Positions 1 to 7,509 of a DNA stretch of 7,633 nt are shown one piece after another. The notes under the pieces were generated by a model. That model had not been told where the DNA came from, did no database searches, and saw only the letters and a program-made list of their open reading frames with translations. The DNA is taken from contig JAASSE010000037.1 of NCBI GenBank assembly GCA_021768055.1, positions 1-7,633 on the forward strand, written 5' to 3'. Numbering within the stretch: position 1 is the first letter of the stretch; every line of letters begins with the position of its first letter. The translations under genes were made by a program, and so were the position numbers. The stretch comes from Gammaproteobacteria bacterium. GTDB taxonomy: Bacteria; Pseudomonadota; Gammaproteobacteria; SZUA-229.

Positions 1-2081
1 CTAACCACCGCTTCAGCAATGTTCTGCGGGGCCTCTGCATATTTCTCAAATTCCATGGTGTAGGTGGCGCGGCCCTGCGTGGCCGAGCGCAACGCGGTGG
101 CATAACCGAACATTTCGGACAAGGGCACCTCGGCGCGGATAATTTTTCCGGCCGGGGAATCCTCCATACCACCGACGATGCCGCGACGGCGGTTCAAATC
201 GCCCATCACGTCACCCATATATTCTTCCGGCGTCACCACCTCGACCTTCATCAGCGGTTCCAGCAGCGCCGGGTTCGCTTTCAGCGCACCTTCCCTGAAA
301 CCCATCGAGCCGGCGATCTTGAACGCCATCTCGCTGGAGTCGACATCATGGTAGGAGCCGTCATATAGCGTAACCTTGACGTCAACCACCGGATAACCGG
401 CGATCACACCGTTTTGCATCTGCTCCTGAATACCTTTATCAACAGCAGGTATGTATTCTTTCGGTACCGCGCCGCCAACGATTTCGTTGACGAACTCGTA
501 GCCTGCGCCGTGCTCCTGCGGTTCGATGCGCAGGTACACATGACCATACTGACCACGACCACCGGACTGGCGCACGAACTTCGATTCCTGCTCGACCGGC
601 TTGCGCAACGATTCGCGGTAAGCCACCTGCGGGTTACCGACATTCGCCTCAACGCTGAACTCACGCTTGAGACGATCAACAATAATTTCCAGATGAAGCT
701 CGCCCATACCCGAAATAATGGTCTGGCCCGATTCTTCATCGGTCTTGACCTGGAACGACGGGTCTTCCTGCGCGAGCTTGCCCAGCGCGATACCCATTTT
801 TTCCTGGTCCGCCTTGGTTTTCGGCTCCACCGCTACCGAAATAACCGGATCCGGAAACTCCATGCGCTCGAGCACGATCTGGTGATTCGGATCACACAGG
901 GTATCACCGGTGGTGACATCCTTGAGACCAATCGCCGCGGCGATATCACCCGCGCGAACTTCCTTGATCTCTTCCCGGCTGTTCGAGTGCATTTGCACGA
1001 TACGGCCGATACGTTCTTTCTTACCTTTCACCGAGTTGAACACGGTGTCGCCCGAGTTCAGCACACCGGAATACACCCGGAAGAATGTCAGGTTGCCGAC
1101 AAACGGGTCGGTAGCAATCTTGAACCCGAGTGCCGCGAACGGCTCATCATCCGATGAATGACGTTCCGCTTTGCTGCCGTCATCCAGCTCACCCTGGATC
1201 GCCGGTACATCTATCGGCGAGGGCATGTAGTCGATCACCGCATCAAGCACCGCCTGTACGCCCTTGTTCTTGAACGCGCTGCCGCAAAATGTCGGCACGA
1301 TCTCGTTAGCCAGGGTACGCGTGCGGATGCCTTTTCTGATGTCATCAGCACCAAGGTCACCCTCTTCCAGGTACTTGTCCATCAGCTCTTCACTGGCTTC
1401 GGCCGCTGCTTCGACCATTTGCTCGCGCAGCTCATTGCACTGGTCGACCAGTTCTGCCGGGATGTCGCGTTCCTCGAAAGTCGCGCCCATGTCCGCGGTG
1501 TTCCAGTGGATCGCTTTCATGCGCACCAGGTCGACCACACCTTCAAAATTCTCTTCCGCACCGATCGGAACCTGCATCGGTATCGGGTTGGACCCCAGGC
1601 GATCCTTGATCTGCTCAACCACGCGCATGAAGTCAGCGCCGGCACGGTCCATCTTGTTTACAAACGCCATGCGCGGCACGTGATATTTGTTCGCCTGCCG
1701 CCACACCGTTTCCGATTGCGGCTCTACCCCGCCGACCGCGCAAAACACGGCGACAGCGCCGTCGAGTACACGCAATGAACGCTCAACCTCGATGGTGAAG
1801 TCCACGTGACCCGGTGTATCAATGATATTGATACGGTGCTGGTCAAACTGCTGTTCCATGCCCTGCCAGAAACAGGTAGTTGCAGCCGAGGTAATGGTAA
1901 TGCCCCGCTCCTGTTCCTGCTCCATCCAGTCCATGGTGGCAGCACCGTCGTGTACCTCGCCTATCTTGTGCGAAATACCGGTGTAATACAGTACGCGCTC
2001 TGTCGTTGTCGTCTTGCCGGCATCGATGTGCGCCATGATGCCGATGTTGCGATAACGTTCAATTGGAGTCTTGCGCGCCAC
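1..2081 (-). CDS. fusA: Translation elongation factor G (EF-G), C-terminal end cut by the window edge
   Basis: This gene encodes the ribosomal translocase GTPase, which moves tRNAs and mRNA after peptide-bond formation and, with RRF, helps recycle ribosomes in the cytoplasm. My translation shows the P-loop AHIDAGKT at residues 17-24, switch I RGITI at 59-63, DTPGH at 88-92 and NKMD at 142-145, at the same positions as in E. coli. GMGELHLE lies near 458 and [10 protein letters not shown] at 505-514 in domain IV. The visible C-terminus reads [15 protein letters not shown], close to the family end. There are 693 complete codons; the next codon begins AG (Ser or Arg) and runs off the window, so about five residues and the stop are missing (E. 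coli is 704 aa). The start is GTG at 2081, giving [15 protein letters not shown]; no ATG is available before the P-loop, and a GGGA motif lies 8 nt upstream. It is third in the str operon, 21 nt after rpsG. Identification is secure. Confidence 0.97.
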   Translation of the reverse strand, partial: MARKTPIERYRNIGIMAHIDAGKTTTTERVLYYTGISHKIGEVHDGAATMDWMEQEQERGITITSAATTCFWQGMEQQFDQHRINIIDTPGHVDFTIEVERSLRVLDGAVAVFCAVGGVEPQSETVWRQANKYHVPRMAFVNKMDRAGADFMRVVEQIKDRLGSNPIPMQVPIGAEENFEGVVDLVRMKAIHWNTADMGATFEERDIPAELVDQCNELREQMVEAAAEASEELMDKYLEEGDLGADDIRKGIRTRTLANEIVPTFCGSAFKNKGVQAVLDAVIDYMPSPIDVPAIQGELDDGSKAERHSSDDEPFAALGFKIATDPFVGNLTFFRVYSGVLNSGDTVFNSVKGKKERIGRIVQMHSNSREEIKEVRAGDIAAAIGLKDVTTGDTLCDPNHQIVLERMEFPDPVISVAVEPKTKADQEKMGIALGKLAQEDPSFQVKTDEESGQTIISGMGELHLEIIVDRLKREFSVEANVGNPQVAYRESLRKPVEQESKFVRQSGGRGQYGHVYLRIEPQEHGAGYEFVNEIVGGAVPKEYIPAVDKGIQEQMQNGVIAGYPVVDVKVTLYDGSYHDVDSSEMAFKIAGSMGFREGALKANPALLEPLMKVEVVTPEEYMGDVMGDLNRRRGIVGGMEDSPAGKIIRAEVPLSEMFGYATALRSATQGRATYTMEFEKYAEAPQNIAEAVV

Positions 2082-2102
2082 TGTCGTGATCCCAACGTAA
2101 GA
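2082..2102 (-). promoter_or_regulatory. rpsG-fusA gap with weak ribosome binding site that supports the GTG start
   Basis: The 21 nt between the rpsG TAG stop and the fusA GTG contain GGGA (2090-2093 on the minus strand), 8 nt before the start codon. This is the only purine-rich match to the anti-Shine-Dalgarno sequence here. No in-frame ATG, GTG or TTG lies between the upstream in-frame stop, which is the rpsG stop itself, and GTG 2081. The short gap makes translational coupling with rpsG plausible; that is inference. Confidence 0.7.
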
Positions 2103-2573
2103 CTACCAGCGGAAGTGTGCAAATGCCTTATTCGCTTCCGCCATTCTGTGCGTGTCTTCACGCTTCTTGACTGCACTGCCCCTGTTGTCAGAAGCATCCA
2201 TTAATTCACCCGCCAGTTTCAGCTGCATGGATTTTTCACCACGGCGGCGTGCAGCATCGATGATCCAGCGCATCGCCAGGGTAATACGGCGGTCGGCACG
2301 CACTTCAACCGGTACCTGGTAGGTAGCACCACCGACGCGGCGTGACTTGACCTCGACCATCGGGCTGACGTTTTCCAGCGCCTTGTCAAGGATTTCCATG
2401 GAGTCGCCCTTGGCTTTTTCACTGATAGTGTCGAGGGCGTTATACATGATGGACTCGGCGGTCGATTTCTTGCCGCTCTGCATGATCATGTTGACGAATT
2501 TGGTGATCTGGGTGCTGCCGAATTTGGGGTCGGGCAGTATCTCGCGCTTGGGAACTTCTCTTCTTCTGGACAT
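2103..2573 (-). CDS. rpsG: 30S ribosomal protein S7
   Basis: S7 is a primary binder of the 3' major domain of 16S rRNA. It nucleates assembly of the small-subunit head and lies near the E-site tRNA and mRNA exit. The 156-aa product has the S7 N-terminus [19 protein letters not shown], the signature region around [22 protein letters not shown] (residues about 26-48), the [12 protein letters not shown] block and the conserved end [20 protein letters not shown]. It ends at the FRW position, like the 156-aa E. coli B form and unlike the 179-aa K-12 form with its C-terminal extension. The ATG at 2573 is preceded by AGG (2583-2585) 9 nt upstream. It lies 13 nt after rpsL and 21 nt before fusA. In E. 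coli, S7 is the translational repressor of the str operon and binds a roughly 100-nt rpsL-rpsG spacer; no such spacer exists here. Confidence 0.98.
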   Translation of the reverse strand: MSRRREVPKREILPDPKFGSTQITKFVNMIMQSGKKSTAESIMYNALDTISEKAKGDSMEILDKALENVSPMVEVKSRRVGGATYQVPVEVRADRRITLAMRWIIDAARRRGEKSMQLKLAGELMDASDNRGSAVKKREDTHRMAEANKAFAHFRW

Positions 2574-2586
2574 AGTGGACTACCTG
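2574..2586 (-). promoter_or_regulatory. Very short rpsL-rpsG intercistronic gap with the rpsG ribosome binding site
   Basis: Only 13 nt separate the rpsL TAA (2587-2589) from the rpsG ATG (2571-2573). They include AGGT (2582-2585 on the minus strand), a moderate Shine-Dalgarno match 8-9 nt from the ATG. The gap has no room for the extended S7-binding structure known from the E. coli str operon. Confidence 0.8.
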
Positions 2587-2961
2587 TTAACCCTTGGGCC
2601 TTTTCACACCGTACTTGGAACGGCCTTGTTTACGGTTATCAACACCCTGGGTATCGAGCGAGCCACGGACAACGTGATAGCGTACACCTGGCAGGTCCTT
2701 TACACGACCGCCGCGGATCAATACCACGGAGTGTTCCTGCAGGTTATGGCCTTCACCACCGATATAGCTACTGACTTCGTAGCCATTGGTCAGGCGTACA
2801 CGCGCGACCTTGCGCATCGCCGAGTTCGGCTTCTTCGGCGTGGTGGTATACACACGTGTACAGACACCGCGCTTCTGCGGTGATGCTTCCAGTGCCGGCA
2901 CATTACTTTTAGCGCGTTTGCTCTTGCGTGGCTTGCGCACTAACTGGTTAACGGTTGTCAT
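2587..2961 (-). CDS. rpsL: 30S ribosomal protein S12
   Basis: S12 sits at the decoding centre of the 30S subunit, where it helps monitor codon-anticodon pairing; it is the classical target of streptomycin-resistance mutations. The 124-aa product aligns with E. coli S12 over its whole length, from [19 protein letters not shown] to [11 protein letters not shown], and includes the hallmark [10 protein letters not shown] and [13 protein letters not shown] segments. Lys43 and Lys88, the main streptomycin-resistance positions (counting Met1), are both wild type, so a streptomycin-sensitive S12 allele is expected. Asp89 in KDLPG is the residue that RimO methylthiolates in E. coli. Position 27 is Ser where E. 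coli has Cys. The ATG at 2961 is preceded by GGAG (2973-2976) at a rather long spacing of 11 nt. It is the first gene of the str operon, behind its own promoter and leader in the 224-bp spacer after rpoC. Confidence 0.98.
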   Translation of the reverse strand: MTTVNQLVRKPRKSKRAKSNVPALEASPQKRGVCTRVYTTTPKKPNSAMRKVARVRLTNGYEVSSYIGGEGHNLQEHSVVLIRGGRVKDLPGVRYHVVRGSLDTQGVDNRKQGRSKYGVKRPKG

Positions 2962-2979
2962 CTGACGTATTTCTCCAAA

Positions 2980-2994
2980 CCCGCATCAGGCGGG
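2980..2994 (-). promoter_or_regulatory. Small hairpin just upstream of the rpsL ribosome binding site
   Basis: On the minus strand CCCGC and GCGGG form a perfect 5-bp GC stem around a CTGAT loop, extendable by one G-U pair. The stem ends 3 nt before the GGAG of rpsL, so it could affect ribosome access or act as part of a protein-binding site. It is short and may be incidental. Confidence 0.4.
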
Positions 2995-3019
2995 CATTTG
3001 AGAGCATTTCCCAAGGCTC

Positions 3020-3048
3020 AAAATAAATAACAGGCCCAATGGGGCCTG
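3020..3048 (-). terminator. Terminator-like hairpin with U-rich tail at the start of the str leader (possible attenuator)
   Basis: On the minus strand CAGGCCC (3042-3048) and GGGCCTG (3031-3037) form a perfect 7-bp GC-rich stem around a 4-nt loop. The tail TTATTTATTTT (3020-3030) follows directly. This has the form of a Rho-independent terminator in the direction of transcription. It lies downstream of the predicted rpsL promoter, at about +10 to +38 of that transcript. It could therefore act as a promoter-proximal attenuator, as a second stop for polymerases reading through from rpoC, or both. The A interruptions in the U tract make its strength uncertain. Confidence 0.6.
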
Positions 3049-3056
3049 CTCAAAGT

Positions 3057-3092
3057 GGGCGCAATTCTATGCCCGTCAAATCGCGCTGTCAA
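3057..3092 (-). promoter_or_regulatory. Sigma70-type promoter of the rpsL-rpsG-fusA (str) operon
   Basis: On the minus strand a perfect -35 TTGACA (3087-3092) and a -10 TAGAAT (3064-3069, five of six to consensus) are separated by exactly 17 bp. Transcription is expected to start near 3056-3057, about 95 nt before rpsL. The discriminator after the -10 box is GC-rich (TGCGCCC). In gammaproteobacteria such discriminators are typical of promoters for ribosomal components that ppGpp and DksA repress; applying that here is inference. No extended -10 TG is present. The -35 box lies inside a small dyad, GCGCT-TGAC-AGCGC (3083-3096). Confidence 0.88.
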
Positions 3093-3120
3093 GCGCCGTG
3101 CCGGGCTTTGCGGCCGGTTC

Positions 3121-3159
3121 AAAACACACCGTGCGGCACTATTGCGCCGCACGGTGTGT
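3121..3159 (-). terminator. Rho-independent terminator after rpoC
   Basis: A perfect 14-bp inverted repeat (3124-3137 with 3146-3159, core CCGTGCGGC/GCCGCACGG) surrounds an 8-nt loop, 26 nt downstream of the rpoC stop. In the minus direction it is followed by a short U tract, TTTT at 3121-3124, whose first T also closes the stem. No T run follows on the plus side, so it acts for rpoC. The stem is strong but the U run is short, so some readthrough into the str operon is possible. Confidence 0.85.
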
Positions 3160-3160
3160 G

Positions 3161-3187
3161 GATCCGAAAACGGAACTCTGCCGGATC
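3161..3187 (-). repeat. Short inverted repeat at the rpoC stop codon
   Basis: GATCCG (3161-3166) and CGGATC (3182-3187) form a 6-bp inverted repeat with a 15-nt loop. One arm overlaps the rpoC TGA stop. A nested TCCG/CGGA pair with an AAAA loop (3163-3174) offers an alternative fold. It lies directly before the main terminator. It may help protect the mRNA 3' end, or it may be chance. Confidence 0.3.
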
Positions 3188-6100
3188 AGGCGTCCTGCTG
3201 TGCCTGGGTTTCGGTCGACTCACCGGACTCGACCGGCGCCTCAGTGGCTTCCCCGGCTGCTTCAGCCGCAGCGGCTTCCGCAGCCAGCTCTTCCTCGGTA
3301 TGGAAGGCTTCTTCCAGCGCCGCGGTACGACGGCGACGGCGTTCCTCGTGGTAGGCAAGACCGGTACCGGCCGGGATCAGGCGGCCGACGATCACGTTTT
3401 CCTTCAAGCCACGCAGGCTGTCGCTGCTGCCGCGCACGGCGGCTTCGGTGAGTACACGCGTGGTTTCCTGGAACGAGGCCGCCGAGATGAAGGACTCGGT
3501 CACCAGTGAACCCTTGGTAATACCCAGCAGGATCTGTTCGTACACTGCTGGCGTTTTAGCCATGGCGACGGTTTTCTCGTTTTCCTCGACCACGCTGGAG
3601 CGCTCAACGATTTCGCCCTTGAGGTAGCTGGTATCCGCGCCATCGATGATCTCGACCTTGCGCAGCATCTGACGAATCACCACTTCGATGTGCTTGTCGT
3701 TGATTTTCACACCCTGCAGCCGGTACACGTCCTGGATTTCCTTGACCAGGTATTCGGACAGCACCTCGGTGCCACGCAGGCGCAGGATATCGTGCGGGTT
3801 GAGCTCGCCATCGGCGATGACTTCACCCTGCTCTACGTGCTCACCTTCGAACACATTAATATGGCGCCATTTAGGAATCAGCGACTCCACCGTTTCACCG
3901 TCTTCACGGGTGATCACCAGGCGTTGCTTGCCCTTGGTTTCCTTGCCGAAGCTGACGGTGCCGGTGGTTTCAGCCATGATCGCTGATTCTTTCGGCTTGC
4001 GTGCTTCGAACAGGTCGGCCACACGCGGCAGACCACCGGTGATGTCACGGGTTTTACTCGATTCCTGCGGAATGCGTGCAATCACGTCACCGATTGCCAC
4101 TTCATTACCGTCCTGGATATTGATGATCGCACCTGATGGCAGGAAGTAGCGTGCAGGTATGTCGGTACCGGCAATGCACAGTTCTTCATCCTTGCTATCC
4201 ACCAGGGTAATTAACGGACGCATATCCTTGCCGGCACTGGGGCGCTGTTTCGGATCGATCACGACTTCCGAAGACAGGCCGGTAATTTCATCGGTTTCCT
4301 TCTGTACGCTGACGCCTTCAGAGAAATCGGTGAATTTCACCCTACCGGCAACCTCGGTAATGATCGGGTGGGTATGCGGGTCCCAGTTCGCAACGATCTG
4401 GCCGGCTTCAACATCACCACCTTCGGCAACAGAAATCACCGCACCGTAAGGCACTTTGTAACGTTCACGTTCACGACCATGTTCATCCACCACGCCCAGC
4501 TCACCGGAACGTGATACCGCGACCAGGTTGCCGCTGGCCTGCTCAACCGTCTTGATGTTGTGCAGTCTTATCGATCCCTTGTTCTTCACCGCGATGTTGC
4601 TGGCGGAAGCGGCCCGGCTTGCGGCACCACCAATATGGAAGGTACGCATGGTCAGCTGCGTGCCCGGCTCGCCAATGGACTGCGCCGCGATTACGCCGAC
4701 GGCTTCACCCTTGTTGACGACATGACCGCGTGCGAGGTCACGGCCGTAACATTTCGAGCAGACACCGTAGGTGTTTTCACAGGTGATCACCGAACGCACC
4801 TTGATTTCATCAACACCGAGGTTGTCGAGTTGCTCAACCCATTGTTCGTCAAGGAAAGTACCCTGCGGAATCACGACTTCATCGCTGCCGGCACGCTTGA
4901 CGTCAGCCACGACCACGCGGCCCAGTACCAACTCGTCCAGCGGCATCACCACGTCACCGCCTTCGATGATAGCCTGCATGTTGAGGCCGTCGTCAGTACC
5001 ACAGTCGTCATTGACCACCACCTGGTCCTGGGCTACGTCGACCAGGCGACGGGTCAGATAAACCGAGTTTGCGGTCTTCAACGCGGTATCCGCCAGACCT
5101 TTACGAGCACCGTGGGTAGATATGAAGTATTGCAGTACGTTCAGACCTTCACGGAAGTTCGCGGTAATCGGTGCCTCGATGATGGAGCCGTCCGGCTTGG
5201 CCATCAGGCCGCGCATACCGGCGAGCTGGCGAATTTGCGCCGCCGAACCACGTGCACCGGAATCAGCCATGATAAAGATGTTGTTGAACGAGGTTTGCTT
5301 AACCTTCTTGCCTTCAGCATCCTTGACTTCTTCGGTACCGAGTTTGTCCATCATCGCCTTGGCAACGGCATCATTGGCATGCGACCAGATGTCCACCACC
5401 TTGTTGTAGCGTTCACCGTTGGTGACCAGACCCGAGGTGTACTGGTCCTGAATTTCCTTCACTTCGGACTCGGCAGCACCCAGAATCGATTCTTTCTCAC
5501 CGGGGATGACCATATCATCGATGGCGATCGATACACCTGCGCGCGTCGAATTGCGGAAACCGGTGTACATCAGCTGGTCGGCAAAAATGACCGTTTCCTT
5601 CAGACCCACCTGGCGATAGCAGGCGTTGATCAGGTTGGAAATGGCTTTTTTGTTGAGGTCACAGTTGATCAGTTCAAACGGCAGACCCGGCGGCAGAATT
5701 TCAGACAGCAGTGCGCGTCCGACCGTGGTATCAACCACGATATAGCGCTCTACCGGATTGCCATCATCATCAAACACGACTTCACGTACGCGCGCCTTGA
5801 CCTTGGCCTGCAGATGCACGGCACCGGTTTCGCGGGCACGGTGTACTTCGTCGATGTCAGCAAAGGCCATGCCTTCACCCGGAACGTTCACCGATTCGCG
5901 TGTCATGTAATACAGACCGAGCACGATGTCCTGCGACGGTACGATGATTGGCTCACCGGATGCCGGTGACAGAATATTGTTCGTCGACATCATCAGCGCG
6001 CGCGTTTCCAGCTGCGCTTCGATGGACAGGGGTACGTGTACCGCCATCTGGTCGCCGTCGAAGTCAGCGTTGAACGCGGTACATACCAGCGGGTGTAGCT

Positions 6101-7442
6101 GGATCGCCTTACCTTCGATCAGTACCGGCTCGAATGCCTGGATACCGAGGCGGTGCAGCGTCGGTGCACGGTTGAGCATCACCGGGTGTTCACGAATTAC
6201 CTGTTCGAGGATATCCCAGACTTCACCGCCTTCTTTTTCAACCAGCTTCTTTGCTGCCTTGATCGTGGTCGCGAGTCCACGACGCAGCAATTTATTAAAG
6301 ATAAACGGCTTGAACAGCTCCATCGCCATTTTCTTCGGCAGACCGCACTGATGCAGTTTCAGCGTCGGGCCGACCACGATTACGGAACGGCCGGAGTAGT
6401 CGACACGCTTACCCAGGAGGTTCTGGCGGAAACGGCCCTGCTTGCCCTTGATCATGTCGGCCAGTGATTTCAACGGGCGCTTGTTGGTTCCGGTAATGGC
6501 ACGGCCACGGCGGCCGTTGTCCAGCAACGCATCGACCGATTCCTGCAGCATGCGCTTTTCGTTGCGCACAATAATGTCCGGCGCATATAGCTCGAGCAGA
6601 CGGCGCAGGCGGTTGTTGCGGTTGATCACGCGGCGATACAGATCGTTCAGGTCCGAGGTCGCAAAGCGGCCACCATCCAGCGGTACCAGCGGACGCAGGT
6701 CGGGCGGCAGTACCGGCAACACGGTCATGATCATCCATTCCGGACGGTTGCCGGACGACTGGAACGACTCAACCAGCTTGAGGCGCTTGGCCAGTCGCTT
6801 CAGCTTGGTTTCCGATTTGGTCGCACCCATGTCTTCACGTATCTGTACGGCTTCCGCGTCGAGGTTGATCTTGTTCAGCATTTCATAGATCGCTTCCGCA
6901 CCCATGCGCGCATCGAACTCGTCACCATGTTCTTCAATGGCTTCCAGGTAGGTTTCATCGGTGAGCAGCTGACCGGCTTCCAGCGTGGTCAAACCGGGAT
7001 CGATAACCACGAAAGCTTCGAAATAAAGAATGCGTTCGATTTCACGCAAGGTCATGTCAAGCAGCAGACCGATGCGTGATGGCAATGACTTCAGGAACCA
7101 GATGTGTGCCACCGGGCTGGCCAGGTCGATATGACCCATGCGCTCACGGCGTACCTTTGACTGGGTTACTTCAACGCCGCACTTTTCACACACAACACCG
7201 CGGTGCTTGAGACGCTTGTACTTGCCGCATAGGCACTCGTAGTCTTTTACCGGGCCGAAAATCTTGGCACAGAACAGGCCATCCCGCTCCGGCTTGAAGG
7301 TACGGTAGTTAATGGTTTCAGGTTTCTTGACTTCACCAAACGACCACGAATGGATCATCTGTGGCGATGGCAAACTGATTCGTATCGAATCAAAGTCTTC
7401 TTCTGAACCCTGCTGTTTTATGAGCTTGAGTAGATCTTTCAA
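3186..7442 (-). CDS. rpoC: DNA-directed RNA polymerase subunit beta'
   Basis: The beta' subunit of core RNA polymerase forms the clamp and half of the active-site cleft and carries the catalytic Mg ions. The 1418-aa product (E. coli 1407) shows the clamp zinc site C70/C72/C85/C88, the catalytic NADFDGD at 458-464 (Asp460, 462, 464), the second zinc site C814/C888/C895/C898, and the trigger loop with TMRTFH at 931-936. Proteobacterial insertion SI3 follows, roughly 943-1130. All these positions equal E. coli numbering, so there is no net insertion or deletion before SI3. The C-terminus is a charged tail from about 1366: an arginine run, then an Ala/Glu-rich acidic stretch ending TQAQQDA. It starts at TTG 7442 (E. 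coli uses GTG at the equivalent MKDLLK start), with AGGAG 8 nt upstream. It follows rpoB by 50 nt, probably on the same transcript, and ends before a terminator. Confidence 0.99.
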   Translation of the reverse strand: MKDLLKLIKQQGSEEDFDSIRISLPSPQMIHSWSFGEVKKPETINYRTFKPERDGLFCAKIFGPVKDYECLCGKYKRLKHRGVVCEKCGVEVTQSKVRRERMGHIDLASPVAHIWFLKSLPSRIGLLLDMTLREIERILYFEAFVVIDPGLTTLEAGQLLTDETYLEAIEEHGDEFDARMGAEAIYEMLNKINLDAEAVQIREDMGATKSETKLKRLAKRLKLVESFQSSGNRPEWMIMTVLPVLPPDLRPLVPLDGGRFATSDLNDLYRRVINRNNRLRRLLELYAPDIIVRNEKRMLQESVDALLDNGRRGRAITGTNKRPLKSLADMIKGKQGRFRQNLLGKRVDYSGRSVIVVGPTLKLHQCGLPKKMAMELFKPFIFNKLLRRGLATTIKAAKKLVEKEGGEVWDILEQVIREHPVMLNRAPTLHRLGIQAFEPVLIEGKAIQLHPLVCTAFNADFDGDQMAVHVPLSIEAQLETRALMMSTNNILSPASGEPIIVPSQDIVLGLYYMTRESVNVPGEGMAFADIDEVHRARETGAVHLQAKVKARVREVVFDDDGNPVERYIVVDTTVGRALLSEILPPGLPFELINCDLNKKAISNLINACYRQVGLKETVIFADQLMYTGFRNSTRAGVSIAIDDMVIPGEKESILGAAESEVKEIQDQYTSGLVTNGERYNKVVDIWSHANDAVAKAMMDKLGTEEVKDAEGKKVKQTSFNNIFIMADSGARGSAAQIRQLAGMRGLMAKPDGSIIEAPITANFREGLNVLQYFISTHGARKGLADTALKTANSVYLTRRLVDVAQDQVVVNDDCGTDDGLNMQAIIEGGDVVMPLDELVLGRVVVADVKRAGSDEVVIPQGTFLDEQWVEQLDNLGVDEIKVRSVITCENTYGVCSKCYGRDLARGHVVNKGEAVGVIAAQSIGEPGTQLTMRTFHIGGAASRAASASNIAVKNKGSIRLHNIKTVEQASGNLVAVSRSGELGVVDEHGRERERYKVPYGAVISVAEGGDVEAGQIVANWDPHTHPIITEVAGRVKFTDFSEGVSVQKETDEITGLSSEVVIDPKQRPSAGKDMRPLITLVDSKDEELCIAGTDIPARYFLPSGAIINIQDGNEVAIGDVIARIPQESSKTRDITGGLPRVADLFEARKPKESAIMAETTGTVSFGKETKGKQRLVITREDGETVESLIPKWRHINVFEGEHVEQGEVIADGELNPHDILRLRGTEVLSEYLVKEIQDVYRLQGVKINDKHIEVVIRQMLRKVEIIDGADTSYLKGEIVERSSVVEENEKTVAMAKTPAVYEQILLGITKGSLVTESFISAASFQETTRVLTEAAVRGSSDSLRGLKENVIVGRLIPAGTGLAYHEERRRRRTAALEEAFHTEEELAAEAAAAEAAGEATEAPVESGESTETQAQQDA

Positions 7443-7492
7443 GGCTCTTACTCCTGACGTCTATCGTTTAATTCGTTAGTAGGAAAACGGAC
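7443..7492 (-). promoter_or_regulatory. rpoB-rpoC intercistronic gap with strong rpoC ribosome binding site
   Basis: The 50-nt gap contains AGGAG (7451-7455 on the minus strand), 8 nt before the TTG start of rpoC. This is near-ideal spacing and supports the non-ATG start. The rpoB-proximal half forms one arm of the inverted repeat at 7481-7509. I see no convincing promoter or terminator in the gap, consistent with cotranscription of rpoB and rpoC. Confidence 0.8.
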
Positions 7493-7509
7493 TTAAACGT
7501 CCTTTTCCT
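7481..7509 (-). repeat. Imperfect inverted repeat with the rpoB stop codon in its loop
   Basis: The plus-strand arms AGGAAAACGGAC (7481-7492) and GTCCTTTTCCT (7499-7509) pair over 11 bp with a single bulged C (7488), around the 6-nt loop TTAAAC (7493-7498). On the mRNA the loop is GTTTAA, which contains the last Val codon and the stop of rpoB. It could be an RNA-processing or stability element or a weak pause site. It has no following U tract, so a Rho-independent terminator is unlikely. Confidence 0.5.

Larger units (their letters stand above)
2962..3057 (-). promoter_or_regulatory. Predicted 5' leader of the str operon mRNA (about 96 nt)
   Basis: This stretch runs from the predicted transcription start near 3056-3057 to the base before the rpsL ATG. 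It holds two hairpins: a strong one with a U-rich 3' tail (3020-3048) and a small one just before the ribosome binding site (2980-2994). A heptamer, TTTGAGC on the minus strand, occurs twice (3048-3054 and 3016-3022). Either copy could pair with CTCAAA at 2997-3002, so alternative folds are possible. The GGAG ribosome binding site is at 2973-2976. The structure is read directly from the sequence; a regulatory role is inference. Confidence 0.55.

Noticed and set aside
1..5. Apparent TAG (reverse complement of bases 1-3) as the fusA stop
   Set aside because: It is out of frame. fusA codons occupy 3-5, 6-8 and so on, so bases 1-2 begin a further codon starting AG and the real stop lies beyond the window.
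414..1778. Two consecutive plus-strand open frames (247 and 206 codons) opposite fusA
   Set aside because: They share one antisense register of fusA and are separated only by a complement of a serine TCA codon. The sense strand encodes a complete, motif-intact EF-G here.
2347..2883. 178-codon plus-strand open frame spanning rpsG and rpsL
   Set aside because: It is a shadow of two well-identified ribosomal protein genes and crosses their boundary, with no supporting ribosome binding site or motif.
2948..3007. 19-codon leader ORF (ATG at 3007) on the minus strand that overlaps the rpsL start out of frame
   Set aside because: The only purine-rich motif before it (GGGA) is 1 nt from the ATG, too close to act as a Shine-Dalgarno. 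The peptide has no run of a single amino acid that would suggest attenuation.
3039..3509. Overlapping plus- and minus-strand open frames across the rpoC 3' end and the spacer
   Set aside because: They run through the terminator, the promoter and the repetitive Ala/Glu-coding tail of rpoC. The low-complexity compositions match antisense reading of that tail.
4560..5969. 469-codon open frame on the plus strand, opposite rpoC
   Set aside because: It is in exact antisense register with rpoC codons and ends opposite a TCA codon. It shows no recognisable protein motif, and rpoC itself is unambiguous over the whole interval.
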